From: Corynebacterium sp. | Lineage (GTDB): Bacteria > Actinomycetota > Actinomycetes > Mycobacteriales > Mycobacteriaceae | NCBI GenBank assembly: GCA_030531005.1 | Contig: JAUMTW010000008.1 | Coordinates: 1 to 64,000, forward strand | DNA: 64,000 nt | Direction of reading: 5' to 3' | Shown: piece by piece, positions 44,242-54,180 of the stretch | Layout: the number at the start of each line of letters is the position of its first letter | Position numbering within the stretch: position 1 is the stretch's first letter | Translations under genes and position numbers: made by a program | The notes under the pieces: generated by a model | What the model saw: only the letters and a program-made list of their open reading frames with translations | What the model was told of the DNA's origin: nothing | Database searches by the model: none

Positions 44242-45510
44242 TCACTCTGGGATGCAAATTTCCCCACGAACTGCAGGCGCTGCGATATCTTTACGGTAAA
44301 AACTACCTTCAAGTTCAATCTCTTCTAGCACCGCGTAGGCTGCATCGCGGGATTGCTCCAAAGTGGCGCCCTGGCCAATCACATTGAGCACACGACCACC
44401 GGAGGCAATAAGCTCACCATGCTCATTGCGATCAGTGCCGGCGTGTAAGACCGCATCATTATCTGCCCCAGTGATCACACCCCCAGTTACCGGGCTTGCA
44501 GGATAGTTTTCTGCAGCCAATACCACGGTAAGCGCATATCCATCCTTCCACTGCAGCTCTGGAAAATCTGCCAGTTTGCCATCGGCCACGGCATAGAGCA
44601 CTTCACCTAATGGGGACTCGAGCTGAGCGAGGACTGCCTGAGTTTCTGGGTCGCCAAAGCGGCAGTTGAATTCCACAACCGCCGGGCCGTTCTTGCCCCA
44701 TGCGAGACCTGCATACAACAATCCTGAATATGGGGTACCACGTCGCACCATTTCTTTCGCAACTGGTTCACACACTTCACGTACGATGCGCTCCACACCA
44801 CCTTCGGGAAGCCATGGCAATGGGGTATACGCACCCATACCACCAGTGTTTGGGCCTTCATCATTATCGTAGGCGCGCTTATGGTCTTGCGCTGGCAACA
44901 GTGGGACCACAGTTTCCCCATCAACCAGACAGAACAGTGATACTTCTGGGCCATCCAAAAAGGATTCCAACAGTACGGGGTTGCCTTGCTCTAGTACGGC
45001 ATCCACATGGGCGCGGGCTGCGTTACGGTCTGCAGTGACGACAACTCCCTTACCACCGGCGAGTCCATCGTCCTTCACCACGTATTGAGGGCCGAAGCGA
45101 TCCAGGGCAGACTCGATTTCTTCTCCACTAACACCAGGTTGTAGGGATTCAGCGTGCGCAGTGGCGACATCAGCTGCAGCCATAACATCCTTGGCGAATG
45201 CCTTAGATCCTTCGATTTGCGCCGCAGCAGCGTTGGGGCCGAATACCTTGAATCCAGCTTCACGCAGTACATCACCGACCCCTGCTACCAGTGGGATTTC
45301 GGGTCCAATAACTACAAAATCTGGGGAGATAGTCTCGGTGAGGGCGAGCATTGATTCTGGGTCAGCAACATCCTTAACAGCCGCGTGCACCGTGGCAATG
45401 TCCTCCATTCCAGCATTCCCGGGAGCTACATGAACTTCTTCACCGGATGTGACGAGGCCTTTAACGATGGCATGCTCGCGGGCACCGGAACCAATTACTA
45501 ATACGCGCAT
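44242..45510 (-). CDS. purD: Phosphoribosylamine-glycine ligase (GAR synthetase)
   Basis: Second step of purine synthesis, ATP-grasp enzyme of 422 residues. [17 protein letters not shown] starts the protein. [15 protein letters not shown] is the ATP loop, and [22 protein letters not shown] and [12 protein letters not shown] are the other family signatures. ATG at 45510 is divergent from the HIT gene, with only about 30 bp between starts, so the two promoters must overlap. Confidence 0.97.
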   Translation of the reverse strand: MRVLVIGSGAREHAIVKGLVTSGEEVHVAPGNAGMEDIATVHAAVKDVADPESMLALTETISPDFVVIGPEIPLVAGVGDVLREAGFKVFGPNAAAAQIEGSKAFAKDVMAAADVATAHAESLQPGVSGEEIESALDRFGPQYVVKDDGLAGGKGVVVTADRNAARAHVDAVLEQGNPVLLESFLDGPEVSLFCLVDGETVVPLLPAQDHKRAYDNDEGPNTGGMGAYTPLPWLPEGGVERIVREVCEPVAKEMVRRGTPYSGLLYAGLAWGKNGPAVVEFNCRFGDPETQAVLAQLESPLGEVLYAVADGKLADFPELQWKDGYALTVVLAAENYPASPVTGGVITGADNDAVLHAGTDRNEHGELIASGGRVLNVIGQGATLEQSRDAAYAVLEEIELEGSFYRKDIAAPAVRGEICIPE

Positions 45511-45541
45511 ATTTTGTCATTCTATAGCTATCATGGGGAAC

Positions 45542-45961
45542 ATGGCGAGCGTATTCACGAAAATCATCAATGGGGAACTCCCCGGCCGTTTTGTTTATCG
45601 CGACGATAAAGTCGTGGCATTCCTGACCATCGAGCCCCTCACCTACGGTCACGTCCTAGTAGTGCCGATCCAAGAAGTAGATAAGTGGACGGACCTTCCC
45701 ACCGAAGACTGGCTTTATCTCAATGAAGTGGCTCAACGCGTCGGCAAAGCTGTAGTTCAAGCTTTTGATGCCCCCCGTGCCGGTTATATTATTGCCGGCT
45801 TTGATGTGCCCCACACGCACATACATGTCTTCCCTTCCTCGAATATGGCAGAATACGATTTTTCTCAGGCATATGCCATGGACGAGACTGATCCTGACTT
45901 AATGAATGAAGCTGCCGCAAAGATCCGCGCTGCATTGGAAAGCAATGGCACCATTTCTTAG
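45542..45961 (+). CDS. HIT-family nucleotide hydrolase/transferase
   Basis: 139-residue histidine-triad protein. The catalytic HxHxH motif is VPHTHIHVFP (about residues 89-98). The start SVFTKIINGELPGRFVYRDD and LTYGHVLVVP are typical of bacterial HinT. Likely substrates are nucleoside phosphoramidates or adenylylated amines. ATG 45542 gives the family start, and an ATG three codons upstream (45533) is possible. It overlaps the downstream hydrolase gene by 17 nt. Confidence 0.92.
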   Translation: MASVFTKIINGELPGRFVYRDDKVVAFLTIEPLTYGHVLVVPIQEVDKWTDLPTEDWLYLNEVAQRVGKAVVQAFDAPRAGYIIAGFDVPHTHIHVFPSSNMAEYDFSQAYAMDETDPDLMNEAAAKIRAALESNGTIS

Positions 45962-46562
45962 TCGCATCCCAACTCGAGGTATCTTGCCTCTATCCCCCAC
46001 CGATCCCAACCAGGTGCCGGTGCTATTCCTTCATGGAATTTTGGGGTCCCCGGGTAATTTCGAACTCCCCACCACTGCTTTAGCCAAACACGGGCGACCA
46101 TTCTATGCCCCAGCCTATGGGGAGCACGGTACCGGTGCGCTAGATATTTCTTCCCATGAGCTGCTCACATATTTCGATTCGCTCAATGTCGATAAGGTCG
46201 ATATTGTGGGGCACTCTGCTGGCGGATTGCTTGGCTTGCGTTTGGCACAGGCCCGTCCCGATAAGGTGCGTGGTTTGATTGGCTTAGGCGCTGCGTTTCG
46301 AGGGGTCCCGCGCAAGATTCCGCTACGACCTGTAGTACGGATGATCGGGGGCGAGGCAGTGTTGCAAATTACCAAGGAGCTACCGGCTGAGATTCCCCAT
46401 GGGGTGCGGGTGATTTCTGTTATTTCCAATGCGGATAGAATCGTCCCAGCAGCTTCAAGCGAACTGGGACAATTAGTGTGGATTCGCGGGGTACGCCATG
46501 AAGACCTGCCTCGGCAGACGACGGTTATCTTGCGTCAATTAAGTGACATCGCTCAGGGTTGA
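45945..46562 (+). CDS. Lipase/esterase of the alpha/beta-hydrolase fold
   Basis: 205-residue hydrolase of the class 2 lipase (LipA/EstA-like) type. FLHGILGSPGNFELP forms the oxyanion-hole region and DIVGHSAGGLLGLRLAQ holds the nucleophile (about Ser95). No signal peptide is evident. The ATG at 45945 overlaps the HIT gene by 17 nt, suggesting coupling. The 3' end overlaps the convergent sensor-kinase gene by 10 nt. Substrate unknown. Confidence 0.82.
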   Translation: MAPFLSRIPTRGILPLSPTDPNQVPVLFLHGILGSPGNFELPTTALAKHGRPFYAPAYGEHGTGALDISSHELLTYFDSLNVDKVDIVGHSAGGLLGLRLAQARPDKVRGLIGLGAAFRGVPRKIPLRPVVRMIGGEAVLQITKELPAEIPHGVRVISVISNADRIVPAASSELGQLVWIRGVRHEDLPRQTTVILRQLSDIAQG

Positions 46563-48013
46563 TGCAGTGGGAACTCAATACGGAAGGTCGTGCCAACGCC
46601 TACTTGGCTGGCCACCCCGATAGTACCTCCGTGGGATTCAACGAGGGACTTGGTGATTGCCAGCCCCAAGCCGCTGCCACCAGTTGCCCGAGTGCGCGAA
46701 GAATCAGCACGGTAGAAGCGCTCAAAGATGTGTGCTGCATCCTGCTCAGAGATGCCCACTCCGTTATCGGAGACTTCCACAATCACACTCTTGTCACTAT
46801 AAGTAATCGAAATTTCTACATCCGCATCTGGCCCCCCGTGTTTCAAACCATTCACAGTGAGGTTTGTGAGCACCTGGTGTAAACGGGATGCATCTCCAAT
46901 AACCATGGGGATCTGCGAACAGTTCGCTTGCACACGAATATTGCGCTCAGGATAAGCAGCACGTAGCGACATGGTCACAGAGCTCGCAACTTCTAATAGA
47001 TCAACTGGAGACTGTTCAAATTGGGCGCCCTCTGCACGGGTCAACGCTAACAAGTCCTCAACTAAAAGGCTCATACGCGCAGCTTCTGCTTCAATGCGGT
47101 CGATCACCATGGAGGAATCCTGGGTTGCCCCACTTCGGTAGAGCTCTGCGAATCCCTTCACAGAGGTCAATGGGGTGCGCAGCTCATGGGAAGCGTCCCC
47201 CACAAAACGCCGCATCTGCTCTTCTTTTTCCTGCAACTCCTCAATCAAGGCTTGCAATCGCTCAAGCATGATATTCAACGAACCGCTTAACGAAGCAATC
47301 TCGCTACTCGTGCGCCGCTCTGGCACACGACGGCTCAAGTCTCCATGGGCAATGGCATTTGCAGTTTCTTCTACCTCACGCAATGGACGCAGCGTACGCC
47401 CCACCCACCAATAAGCCAGTAAGCCCATGCCGAATAGTAGGGTCAATGCGATAAGGACTTGATAGAAAGTTAGCCGGGTTAGAATGCTCGCCTCTTGTGA
47501 GACATCTTTGGCCACGATGGTGGTGACACCATCCTCGGTGACAGCCATTGCACGCCAGATGGTACTGCTGGACCCCTGGGAAGGGATGTTTTGGGCGCTA
47601 CCATCGAGGCGTAGATTCCGGAAGTCCGGGGTGGTGGTTGATTCTCGGAATTCCAAGGTAGTGCCATCATCAAGAACGCGGTAGACATAGAATTCCGTTG
47701 GGGGCCGTGTGGTACCCGAGGAGTTGTCGTTAAAAAGCGAATCCTGGTTGGCCCAGCCATTCAGGCCGTGCTCGAGATCTTCATCGATACGCGAATAAAC
47801 TAACTCCGAGGTGGTGCGTCCCACCGCATAGACGTTTACTGCAAGTCCTGCCAAAGAAATGAAGGCCACGATAACAACGACTCCCCATCGGAGGGAGAAG
47901 TGGCCGCCAGTTTCTCCATTAGCACGGGTACGCCGCGATGATCCTAGGCGATGCCACCGCGATTCCGTTTCCGGAGCACTGATCGCCGCTTCATAGGGGT
48001 TGGGTGCAGACAT
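46553..48013 (-). CDS. phoS: Two-component sensor histidine kinase (PhoS-like)
   Basis: 486-residue membrane histidine kinase, sensor of the phosphate-starvation system by position and sequence type. First span at about 45-67 (VVVIVAFISLAGLAVNVYAVG), extracytoplasmic sensor domain to about 180, second span (LIALTLLFGMGLLAYWWVG), HAMP linker, HisKA with phosphorylated His276 in DASHELRTPL, and HATPase with VSDNGVGI and GGSGLGLAI. In C. glutamicum the kinase-regulator pair here is named phoS (kinase) and phoR (regulator); other actinobacteria call it SenX3/MprB-like. It follows the regulator gene by 15 nt. Confidence 0.88.
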   Translation of the reverse strand: MSAPNPYEAAISAPETESRWHRLGSSRRTRANGETGGHFSLRWGVVVIVAFISLAGLAVNVYAVGRTTSELVYSRIDEDLEHGLNGWANQDSLFNDNSSGTTRPPTEFYVYRVLDDGTTLEFRESTTTPDFRNLRLDGSAQNIPSQGSSSTIWRAMAVTEDGVTTIVAKDVSQEASILTRLTFYQVLIALTLLFGMGLLAYWWVGRTLRPLREVEETANAIAHGDLSRRVPERRTSSEIASLSGSLNIMLERLQALIEELQEKEEQMRRFVGDASHELRTPLTSVKGFAELYRSGATQDSSMVIDRIEAEAARMSLLVEDLLALTRAEGAQFEQSPVDLLEVASSVTMSLRAAYPERNIRVQANCSQIPMVIGDASRLHQVLTNLTVNGLKHGGPDADVEISITYSDKSVIVEVSDNGVGISEQDAAHIFERFYRADSSRTRATGGSGLGLAITKSLVESHGGTIGVASQVGVGTTFRIEFPLHQP

Positions 48014-48028
48014 TGGTCCCCTGACGTC

Positions 48029-48739
48029 TTAACGACGTGGTAGGCGTAGCACGTAGCCAACGCCGCGCACGGTGTGGATCAGCATGGGCTCTTGGGTATC
48101 AATCTTGCGGCGCAAATACGAGATGTAGCTTTCCACAACGTTGCCATCACCACCAAAGTCGTAATGCCAAACGTTGTCGAGAATTTTGGACTTCGATAGT
48201 ACTACTTCGGCATTGAGCATTAGGTATCGCAGTAGGTTGAATTCAGTTGGAGATAATTCCACAACCTTGCCGGCTTTGGTGACCTCGTGGGTGGCGTCGT
48301 TTAACGTGAGATCTGCGTAGGTGATGGTGCTCTCATCGTCAACGGGCTCTGGCTGGCTGCCGCGGCGCAGAATAACGCGCAGACGAGTAATAACCTCTTC
48401 TAAGGAGAAGGGCTTAGTCACGTAGTCGTCTGCACCAATCGTCAGGCCGTGGATGCGGTTTTCTACGGCATCCTTAGCGGTGAGGAAGAGTACTGGACCA
48501 TCGAAGCCGGCTCCCCGTAGTTTTGGTAGAAGTTCAAAGCCGTCCATGCCGGGCATCATCACGTCGAGGATGAACGCATCAGGGTTGAATTCCTGGGCTA
48601 CGGCGAGGGCCTCGTCTCCGGAGTTTGCGGTTGCGACTTCGAAGCCTTGGAACTTTAGGCTTACGGTAAGCAATTCTACGATGTTCGGCTCGTCGTCAAC
48701 GACGAGCACGCGGGCGCCATTTTCATTCATGTGTTCCAT
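48029..48739 (-). CDS. phoR: OmpR-family response regulator (PhoR-like)
   Basis: 236-residue response regulator. Receiver domain: VLVVDDEPNIVELL with the phospho-acceptor Asp59 in FILDVMMPGMDG, and the conserved Lys in DDYVTKPF. C-terminal winged helix with DLTLNDATHEVTKAG and SYISYLRRKID and the ending VRGVGYVLR. It forms one operon with the kinase downstream. By synteny it should be the regulator of the phosphate-starvation response. Its usual targets pstSCAB are not at their usual neighbouring place in this window. Confidence 0.9.
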   Translation of the reverse strand: MEHMNENGARVLVVDDEPNIVELLTVSLKFQGFEVATANSGDEALAVAQEFNPDAFILDVMMPGMDGFELLPKLRGAGFDGPVLFLTAKDAVENRIHGLTIGADDYVTKPFSLEEVITRLRVILRRGSQPEPVDDESTITYADLTLNDATHEVTKAGKVVELSPTEFNLLRYLMLNAEVVLSKSKILDNVWHYDFGGDGNVVESYISYLRRKIDTQEPMLIHTVRGVGYVLRLPRR

Positions 48740-48861
48740 TTTGGCTTAATCTCTCGATAGGTTTCAATATTGTCTCCATAATCCAACTTGTCTCTCCTGC
48801 ATGGGGACTTGAAGTTTGCTGTGAAAGGGTTTCTTTGTTGCTGATGGTTTAGAGTAAGGAC

Positions 48862-50748
48862 GTGACCTCTACTACTTCTTCAATCCATGCGGTCGACGTT
48901 GTACCGCCCGCGCCTAAGCTTTTCACCTTAGGTTTACAGCATGTGTTGGCGTTCTATGCAGGTGCGGTCATCGTGCCGCTGCTCATTGCGGCTTCGCTGA
49001 ACCTCGATACCGCTACTACCATTCACCTCATCAATGCAGATCTTCTGACATGCGGTGTTGCCACCTTGATTCAGGTTGTGGGCGTTGGCCCACGTGTCGG
49101 GGTGCGCCTGCCCATCATTCAGGGCGTAACGACCACCGCCGTGGCCCCCATTATCGCGATCGGGCTGGCCACTACTGATGGCCAAGGTGGCGTGGAATCA
49201 CTGCCTACTATCTATGGGGCGGTAATTTGCGCCGGTCTCTTCACTTACTTCGCTACCCCTGTGTTTGCGAAGTTTCTTCGTTTTTTCCCTCCCATTGTCA
49301 CCGGCTCCGTGCTGCTCGTTATGGGAACGTCCCTGCTCGCAGTGTCGGCGAATGACTTCGTCAATTACGCCGATGGTGTACCGGAGGGCCGTGATTTGGC
49401 TTATGCCTTTGGCACTATGGCTTTGATTATCTTGGTGCAGCGCTTCTTCCGCGGTTTCTTGGGAACCATTTCTATCCTCATTGGCTTGGTGACGGGTACG
49501 ACGGTTGCCCTTCTCCTCGGTGATGCCTCCTTCAATGAAGTTTCCCATGCGGATGCTTTCGGCATTACCACACCGTTCTACTTCGGTTTGCCCGAATTCC
49601 ACGTGAGTGCGATTTTCTCACTGATTATCGTCATGATCATCACCATGGTGGAGACCACCGGCGATGTGTTCGCCACCGGTGAGATCGTCAAGAAGCGCAT
49701 TCAGAAGGAAGACATTCAGCGTGCACTGCGTGCTGATGGCATTTCTACTTGCATTGGCGGCATCATGAACTCCTTCCCATATACCTGCTTTGCGCAGAAT
49801 GTCGGACTAGTTCGTATCACTGGCGTGCGTTCACGCTGGGTGGCGGCTTCGGCTGCTGGCTTCATGATCGTGCTAGGCCTGCTCCCGAAAGCTGGTGCGG
49901 TGGTTGCCTCCATTCCTGCCCCAATCCTTGGGGCCGCTTCCCTGGCTTTGTTCGCCAATGTGGCTTGGGTCGGCATGCAAACCATTGCCAAAGCCGACAT
50001 GAGCGATAACCGCAATGCCGTCATTGTCACCACTGCTTTGGGGCTGGCCATGCTCGTCACATTCAAGCCGGAGATTGCCGAAACCTTGCCAACCTGGGCA
50101 CAGATCTTCGTGTCCTCCGGTATGTCCATTGGGGCGATCACTGCTATTGCGCTGAATATCCTCTTCTTCCATGTGGGCAAGCGAGAGGAAAATGTCCTGG
50201 TTTCCGGCCAGATTTCTCTTGAGGAGATCAATTCTATGGACCGTGAGACCTTCGTGCAGACCCTCAAGCCACTTTTCAACAACCAGGTGTGGCCCCTGCA
50301 AGTTGCGTGGGAATCCCGCCCCTTCGAGGATGTGGCCGATTTGCGCGCTGCCATCCAAGTTGCGGTCTTAAGCGCGCCCGATGGGGAGCAGCAGGCCCTC
50401 ATCGAGGATTATCCGGATATGAACCAACTCTTGCTGCACCCAGAGACTTCCGCTGCCCGTGGTTCGTTGTCTTTAGAAGAGCTCGATGATGTCCAGCGGA
50501 CGCAGCTACAACAATTGTGTGATTCCTATCGCGACTGCTTCGCGATGCCATTTGTTGCTTATCTGCGCACCAACGATAGTTTCAAATCGATCATGGAAGC
50601 AGGAACGCGGCGCCTGAGCAATACTGCTGCTCAAGAACGCCGCGTGGTACTCTCCGAAATTGTGGAGATCGCTAACGATCGCTTTGACATGCTGCTCGCC
50701 GATGCTGACCCGGTTCAAGCCGCATGGGAGCGTAAGTTCGCCGATTAA
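48862..50748 (+). CDS. NCS2 nucleobase permease fused to an OHCU-decarboxylase-like domain
   Basis: 628-residue protein. Residues about 1-440 are a nucleobase:cation symporter-2 (uracil/xanthine/urate permease) with about 12-14 membrane spans. Typical are LQHVLAFYAGAVIVPL, PIIQGVTTT, and the QNVGLVRITGVRSRW motif after FPYTCF. Residues about 450-620 resemble OHCU decarboxylase of urate degradation: LEEINSMDRETFVQTLKPLF, WESRPFEDVADLRAAI, a canonical RDCFAMPFVAYLR and RRLSNTAAQERRVVL. The catalytic His of HPxL is Tyr517 (YPDM), and the SxxEQ acid motif reads SAARGS. The domain therefore looks inactive and perhaps regulatory. GTG 48862 lies 6 nt after TAGAGT, so it is probably leaderless. Stop interlocks with pqo (TTAA). 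Confidence 0.88.
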   Translation: MTSTTSSIHAVDVVPPAPKLFTLGLQHVLAFYAGAVIVPLLIAASLNLDTATTIHLINADLLTCGVATLIQVVGVGPRVGVRLPIIQGVTTTAVAPIIAIGLATTDGQGGVESLPTIYGAVICAGLFTYFATPVFAKFLRFFPPIVTGSVLLVMGTSLLAVSANDFVNYADGVPEGRDLAYAFGTMALIILVQRFFRGFLGTISILIGLVTGTTVALLLGDASFNEVSHADAFGITTPFYFGLPEFHVSAIFSLIIVMIITMVETTGDVFATGEIVKKRIQKEDIQRALRADGISTCIGGIMNSFPYTCFAQNVGLVRITGVRSRWVAASAAGFMIVLGLLPKAGAVVASIPAPILGAASLALFANVAWVGMQTIAKADMSDNRNAVIVTTALGLAMLVTFKPEIAETLPTWAQIFVSSGMSIGAITAIALNILFFHVGKREENVLVSGQISLEEINSMDRETFVQTLKPLFNNQVWPLQVAWESRPFEDVADLRAAIQVAVLSAPDGEQQALIEDYPDMNQLLLHPETSAARGSLSLEELDDVQRTQLQQLCDSYRDCFAMPFVAYLRTNDSFKSIMEAGTRRLSNTAAQERRVVLSEIVEIANDRFDMLLADADPVQAAWERKFAD

Positions 50749-52481
50749 GGCCGCGGAATATTCCGCAAGTTGGAGGAGGCCATATCAATCATGTGGCCGA
50801 CTCCACCTTCCAAGACCGTCTTCGTGGCGGCCTTGGAGAATCCCAGCATCTGCTTTGCAGTGATACTTGGGGGCATTGATAAAGCATTCGGATCAGTAAC
50901 AATATCAATCAGCACAGGCCCATCATATGCAAAGGCCTCTTCCAGCTGCTTCCGGGCCTCCCGCGGATCAGTAATGCGCACAGCATGGATGCCAATAGAA
51001 GAAGCTACAGCCGCATAATCCACGGACTCATGATCAGTTTCGTGCTCAGGCAAGCCCTGCACCAGCATTTCCAGCTTCACCATTCCCAATGAGGAATTGT
51101 TAAATACCACAATCTTGGACTTGAGCTCATGGAGTTTCACCGTGAGCAGCTCTCCCATGAGCATGCCTAGGCCACCATCGCCAGAAAAGGTCACAACCTG
51201 TCGATTCGGATGTGCTGCCTGCGCGCCGATTGCCATGGGGACCGCATTAGCCATGGTGCCGTGGCGGAAAGATCCCAGCAGTTCACGCTTCCCATTGGGG
51301 GTGATGTAGCGCGCGGACCACACATTGTTCATGCCGGTATCAGCCGTGAAGATGGCATCATCGGCTGCGATCTCATCGATCAGGTTCGCGACAAACTCGG
51401 GGTGGATTGGGGTGTGCTTCTCCACATTCGTCGTGTAGGCGTCCACCACCTGCTTGAGCTTTTTGTGGTGCAAGCGGAGCATCTTATCCAAGAAGCTGCG
51501 GTCCTGCTTTTCTTCTACATGGGGAAGAATATTCTCAATGGTGGCAGCCACATCACCAACAACGGGGTAACTGATCTTGGTACGGCGGCCAATGTTGGCA
51601 CCCTTGATGTCTACCTGGGCTACATTCTTGCTGGGCAGGAAGTCATTATATGGGAAATCCGTACCTAGCAGGATCAACAAGTCTGCCTCATGGGTGGCCT
51701 CATGGGCTGCACCATAACCGAGCAGGCCAGACATACCAACCTCGAAGGGGTTGTCATACTGGATGTACATCTTGCCACCCAGAGCGTGCCCAATGGGGGA
51801 CTTGATCTTTTCCGCAAGGGCAAGTACCTGTTCACGGGCATCCTTGATGCCAGAACCAACGAACAAAGTGACGGTTTCAGCTTCATTGATGGCTTGCACC
51901 AGTGCGGCTGCCTCGGCTGGGTCCGGATATACCTTGGGACGGCCAGCGGAAATCTTGGAGGAGCTGAAGCCTTCATTAGCGGCATCCTGCATGGTCACAT
52001 CGCCAGGGATGACCAAAACAGAAACGCCGTTACCAGCCACGGTGGACTGAATAGCGTGGTGCAAAATGACCTCACCTTGGGCTGCGGAATTTACCATCTC
52101 GCAGTAGCCGGAGCATTCCTGGAAAATCTGCTCTGGGTGAGTCTCCTGGAAGAATTTAGAGCCTATCTGCCGCGATGGGATGTGACTAGCTAGGGCCAGC
52201 ACCTTCGCCCCATTACGGTGGGCATCATAAAGGCCCTGGATGAGGTGAGTATTGCCAGGGCCACAAGAAGCAGCACACACGGCAAGCTTACCGGTGGTCA
52301 GGGACTCTGCCTCTGCAGCGAAGGCGGCTGTCTCTTCATTGCGAACATGTACCCACTCCATTTTGGAAGTGCGTACGGCATCGACGATCGGGTTCAGGCT
52401 ATCGCCCACCACACCATAAATGCGTTCTACGCCTTGGGCTTCAAGTACTTCGACGATTTGATGGGCATAATTCTTTGCCAT
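50745..52481 (-). CDS. pqo: Pyruvate:quinone oxidoreductase (pyruvate dehydrogenase, cytochrome-linked)
   Basis: TPP- and FAD-dependent peripheral membrane enzyme oxidising pyruvate to acetate and CO2 with electrons to menaquinone. 578 residues. ERIYGVVGDSLNPIVDAVR, NEETAAFAAEAES, CAASCGPGNTHLIQGL and the TPP motif GDGGLGML-(x)-VFNNSS are present. The C-terminal lipid-binding region ends SNLRNIPRP, as in C. glutamicum Pqo, to which the whole sequence is closely similar. ATG at 52481 is chosen (MAKNYAHQ, GAAGG nine bases upstream). Divergent from the thrE paralogue. Confidence 0.95.
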   Translation of the reverse strand: MAKNYAHQIVEVLEAQGVERIYGVVGDSLNPIVDAVRTSKMEWVHVRNEETAAFAAEAESLTTGKLAVCAASCGPGNTHLIQGLYDAHRNGAKVLALASHIPSRQIGSKFFQETHPEQIFQECSGYCEMVNSAAQGEVILHHAIQSTVAGNGVSVLVIPGDVTMQDAANEGFSSSKISAGRPKVYPDPAEAAALVQAINEAETVTLFVGSGIKDAREQVLALAEKIKSPIGHALGGKMYIQYDNPFEVGMSGLLGYGAAHEATHEADLLILLGTDFPYNDFLPSKNVAQVDIKGANIGRRTKISYPVVGDVAATIENILPHVEEKQDRSFLDKMLRLHHKKLKQVVDAYTTNVEKHTPIHPEFVANLIDEIAADDAIFTADTGMNNVWSARYITPNGKRELLGSFRHGTMANAVPMAIGAQAAHPNRQVVTFSGDGGLGMLMGELLTVKLHELKSKIVVFNNSSLGMVKLEMLVQGLPEHETDHESVDYAAVASSIGIHAVRITDPREARKQLEEAFAYDGPVLIDIVTDPNALSMPPSITAKQMLGFSKAATKTVLEGGVGHMIDMASSNLRNIPRP

Positions 52482-52620
52482 CACACCAACCTTCTTCATT
52501 GCTTCGATAGTGAATGATTTCGTATACTTCCCAGTATCCCGAGGATGTAGCACCTGTGCAACAATTGTGCATGATATGCCACATTGGGACAGTAACTTGA
52601 CGCTCACCATAGGGGGATAC

Positions 52621-54180
52621 ATGAGATTTTTTCGGCGTACCAAGCCCCCAATGACAGATATCCCAACCCCGCTGCTGAATCCCGACAGCGCCACTGTCAA
52701 GGAAAACCGGCGCCCAGCCACCAGCAGGCTGGCAACCATCGATGAGGCAGGCACTCCTCCACTAGCGCCTCTGGCCCCGAATCACTTCGAGAGCCGCGGG
52801 GAGATTTCGGGCGTACTCAACATAGCTGCCCGTATTGGAGAAATCCTCATCAATGCCGGCGTGACCAATACCGATGCCGCAATATATGTGCGTTCCGTGC
52901 TGGAATCCTTCGGCCTATGGGGAGTGCACGTCGACCTCACCCACCAACGCATAAACCTGTATGCGAACATTCCTGGGGAGCATGGAATAAATATGGTGCA
53001 TGTGGTCCGTGGCGGTGCCCAGAACTATCGTCAGTTAGCCCAGTGTGATGCCCTCATTAGGGACATCCACGCTGGTAAAGCCGGTCCGGCTGCCGCCGAA
53101 ATTCGCCTCGACTCCATTGCTGCCTATGACAAAGACATGGAAGATTTTGGGGTCAAACTTTCCTGGTCGGTCCTGGGCGCAGCGGTCTCGGCCATGATTG
53201 GTGGCTCCATATATGTCATCCTGGTGACCTGGGTGGCTTCCCTGCTCATCATGCACCTAACCTACTGGCTGGACAAGAAGGGACTACCCGTTTTCTTCCA
53301 GAATGCGGCTGGCGGTGTGCTGGCCACATTCATTGCCGGGGTGACCTATCGCATCGGCATGGAATTCGACGTGTTGATTAGGCCTAGTATGATCATCGCG
53401 ACCTCGATCGTCGTGATGCTTGCCGGCCTAACCCTGGTACAGGCACTACAAAACGGAGTAGCCTCCGCCCCTATTACGGCGATGGCACGACTCTTTGACA
53501 CCCTCATGGTGACCGCAGGTGTGGTGGCCGGTGTTGGCATGGGGATCATGCTTATGAGTTATCTGGGAATTTCCCTACCTCCCATGGAGACCACGGCAGC
53601 GCCCAATTTCAATTCAAACTTTGTGCGAGTCTTAGGTGGCACCTTCGCCTCTGCGGGATTCGCGCGGGCCTGCCAAGCACAATGGCCGGCGGTATTCTCC
53701 TCTATGGGGACGGCGTTTATGGCCAGTTGCCTGTACTACTACGTATTCCTGGAAGTGAATATGAGCGATCCCATGGCTACTGCGCTTACCGCAACCACCA
53801 TGGGGCTATTGGCTGGTCTGGTTGGTCGCCGTTTCCAAGTTCCTCCGGTTATTATCGCTGTCGCCGGCGTTACTCCTCTTCTGCCTGGTTTGGCGATTTA
53901 CCGTGGTCTCTATGGGTTGCTGAATGACCAAATCCTGGCGGGTTTCACCAACCTTACTTTTGCCTTTGTCACCGCCACGGCGTTGTCTGCCGGCATCGTA
54001 TTTGGGGAATGGATTGCCCGCCAGCTGCGACGCCCAGTTCGTCTGCAAAACACCTTGCGCTACTATCGCCGCCGAGCGCGTCGCCGTATGCGCTTGGAGC
54101 AGCGTAACGAGATCACTGCCACTGATCCAACCGGATTCCCTGCTATACGCCCAGAGCAGCTTCCAGCTGATCAGCCATAA
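52621..54180 (+). CDS. ThrE-family threonine/serine exporter paralogue 1
   Basis: 519-residue membrane protein of the ThrE family. A long polar N-terminus (about 1-75, including PLAPLAP) precedes the cytoplasmic domain (SGVLNIAARIGEILINAG) and about ten spans from residue 180 on. The spans include GGSIYVILVTWVASLLIMHL, LPVFFQNAAGG and the VAGVTPLLPGLAIYRGLYGLLNDQ end region. It is clearly homologous to but distinct from the copy at 55749-57209. ATG 52621 has AGGGGGA five bases upstream. It overlaps the convergent mgtE by 38 bp. Substrate specificity may differ from ThrE proper. Confidence 0.88.
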   Translation: MRFFRRTKPPMTDIPTPLLNPDSATVKENRRPATSRLATIDEAGTPPLAPLAPNHFESRGEISGVLNIAARIGEILINAGVTNTDAAIYVRSVLESFGLWGVHVDLTHQRINLYANIPGEHGINMVHVVRGGAQNYRQLAQCDALIRDIHAGKAGPAAAEIRLDSIAAYDKDMEDFGVKLSWSVLGAAVSAMIGGSIYVILVTWVASLLIMHLTYWLDKKGLPVFFQNAAGGVLATFIAGVTYRIGMEFDVLIRPSMIIATSIVVMLAGLTLVQALQNGVASAPITAMARLFDTLMVTAGVVAGVGMGIMLMSYLGISLPPMETTAAPNFNSNFVRVLGGTFASAGFARACQAQWPAVFSSMGTAFMASCLYYYVFLEVNMSDPMATALTATTMGLLAGLVGRRFQVPPVIIAVAGVTPLLPGLAIYRGLYGLLNDQILAGFTNLTFAFVTATALSAGIVFGEWIARQLRRPVRLQNTLRYYRRRARRRMRLEQRNEITATDPTGFPAIRPEQLPADQP

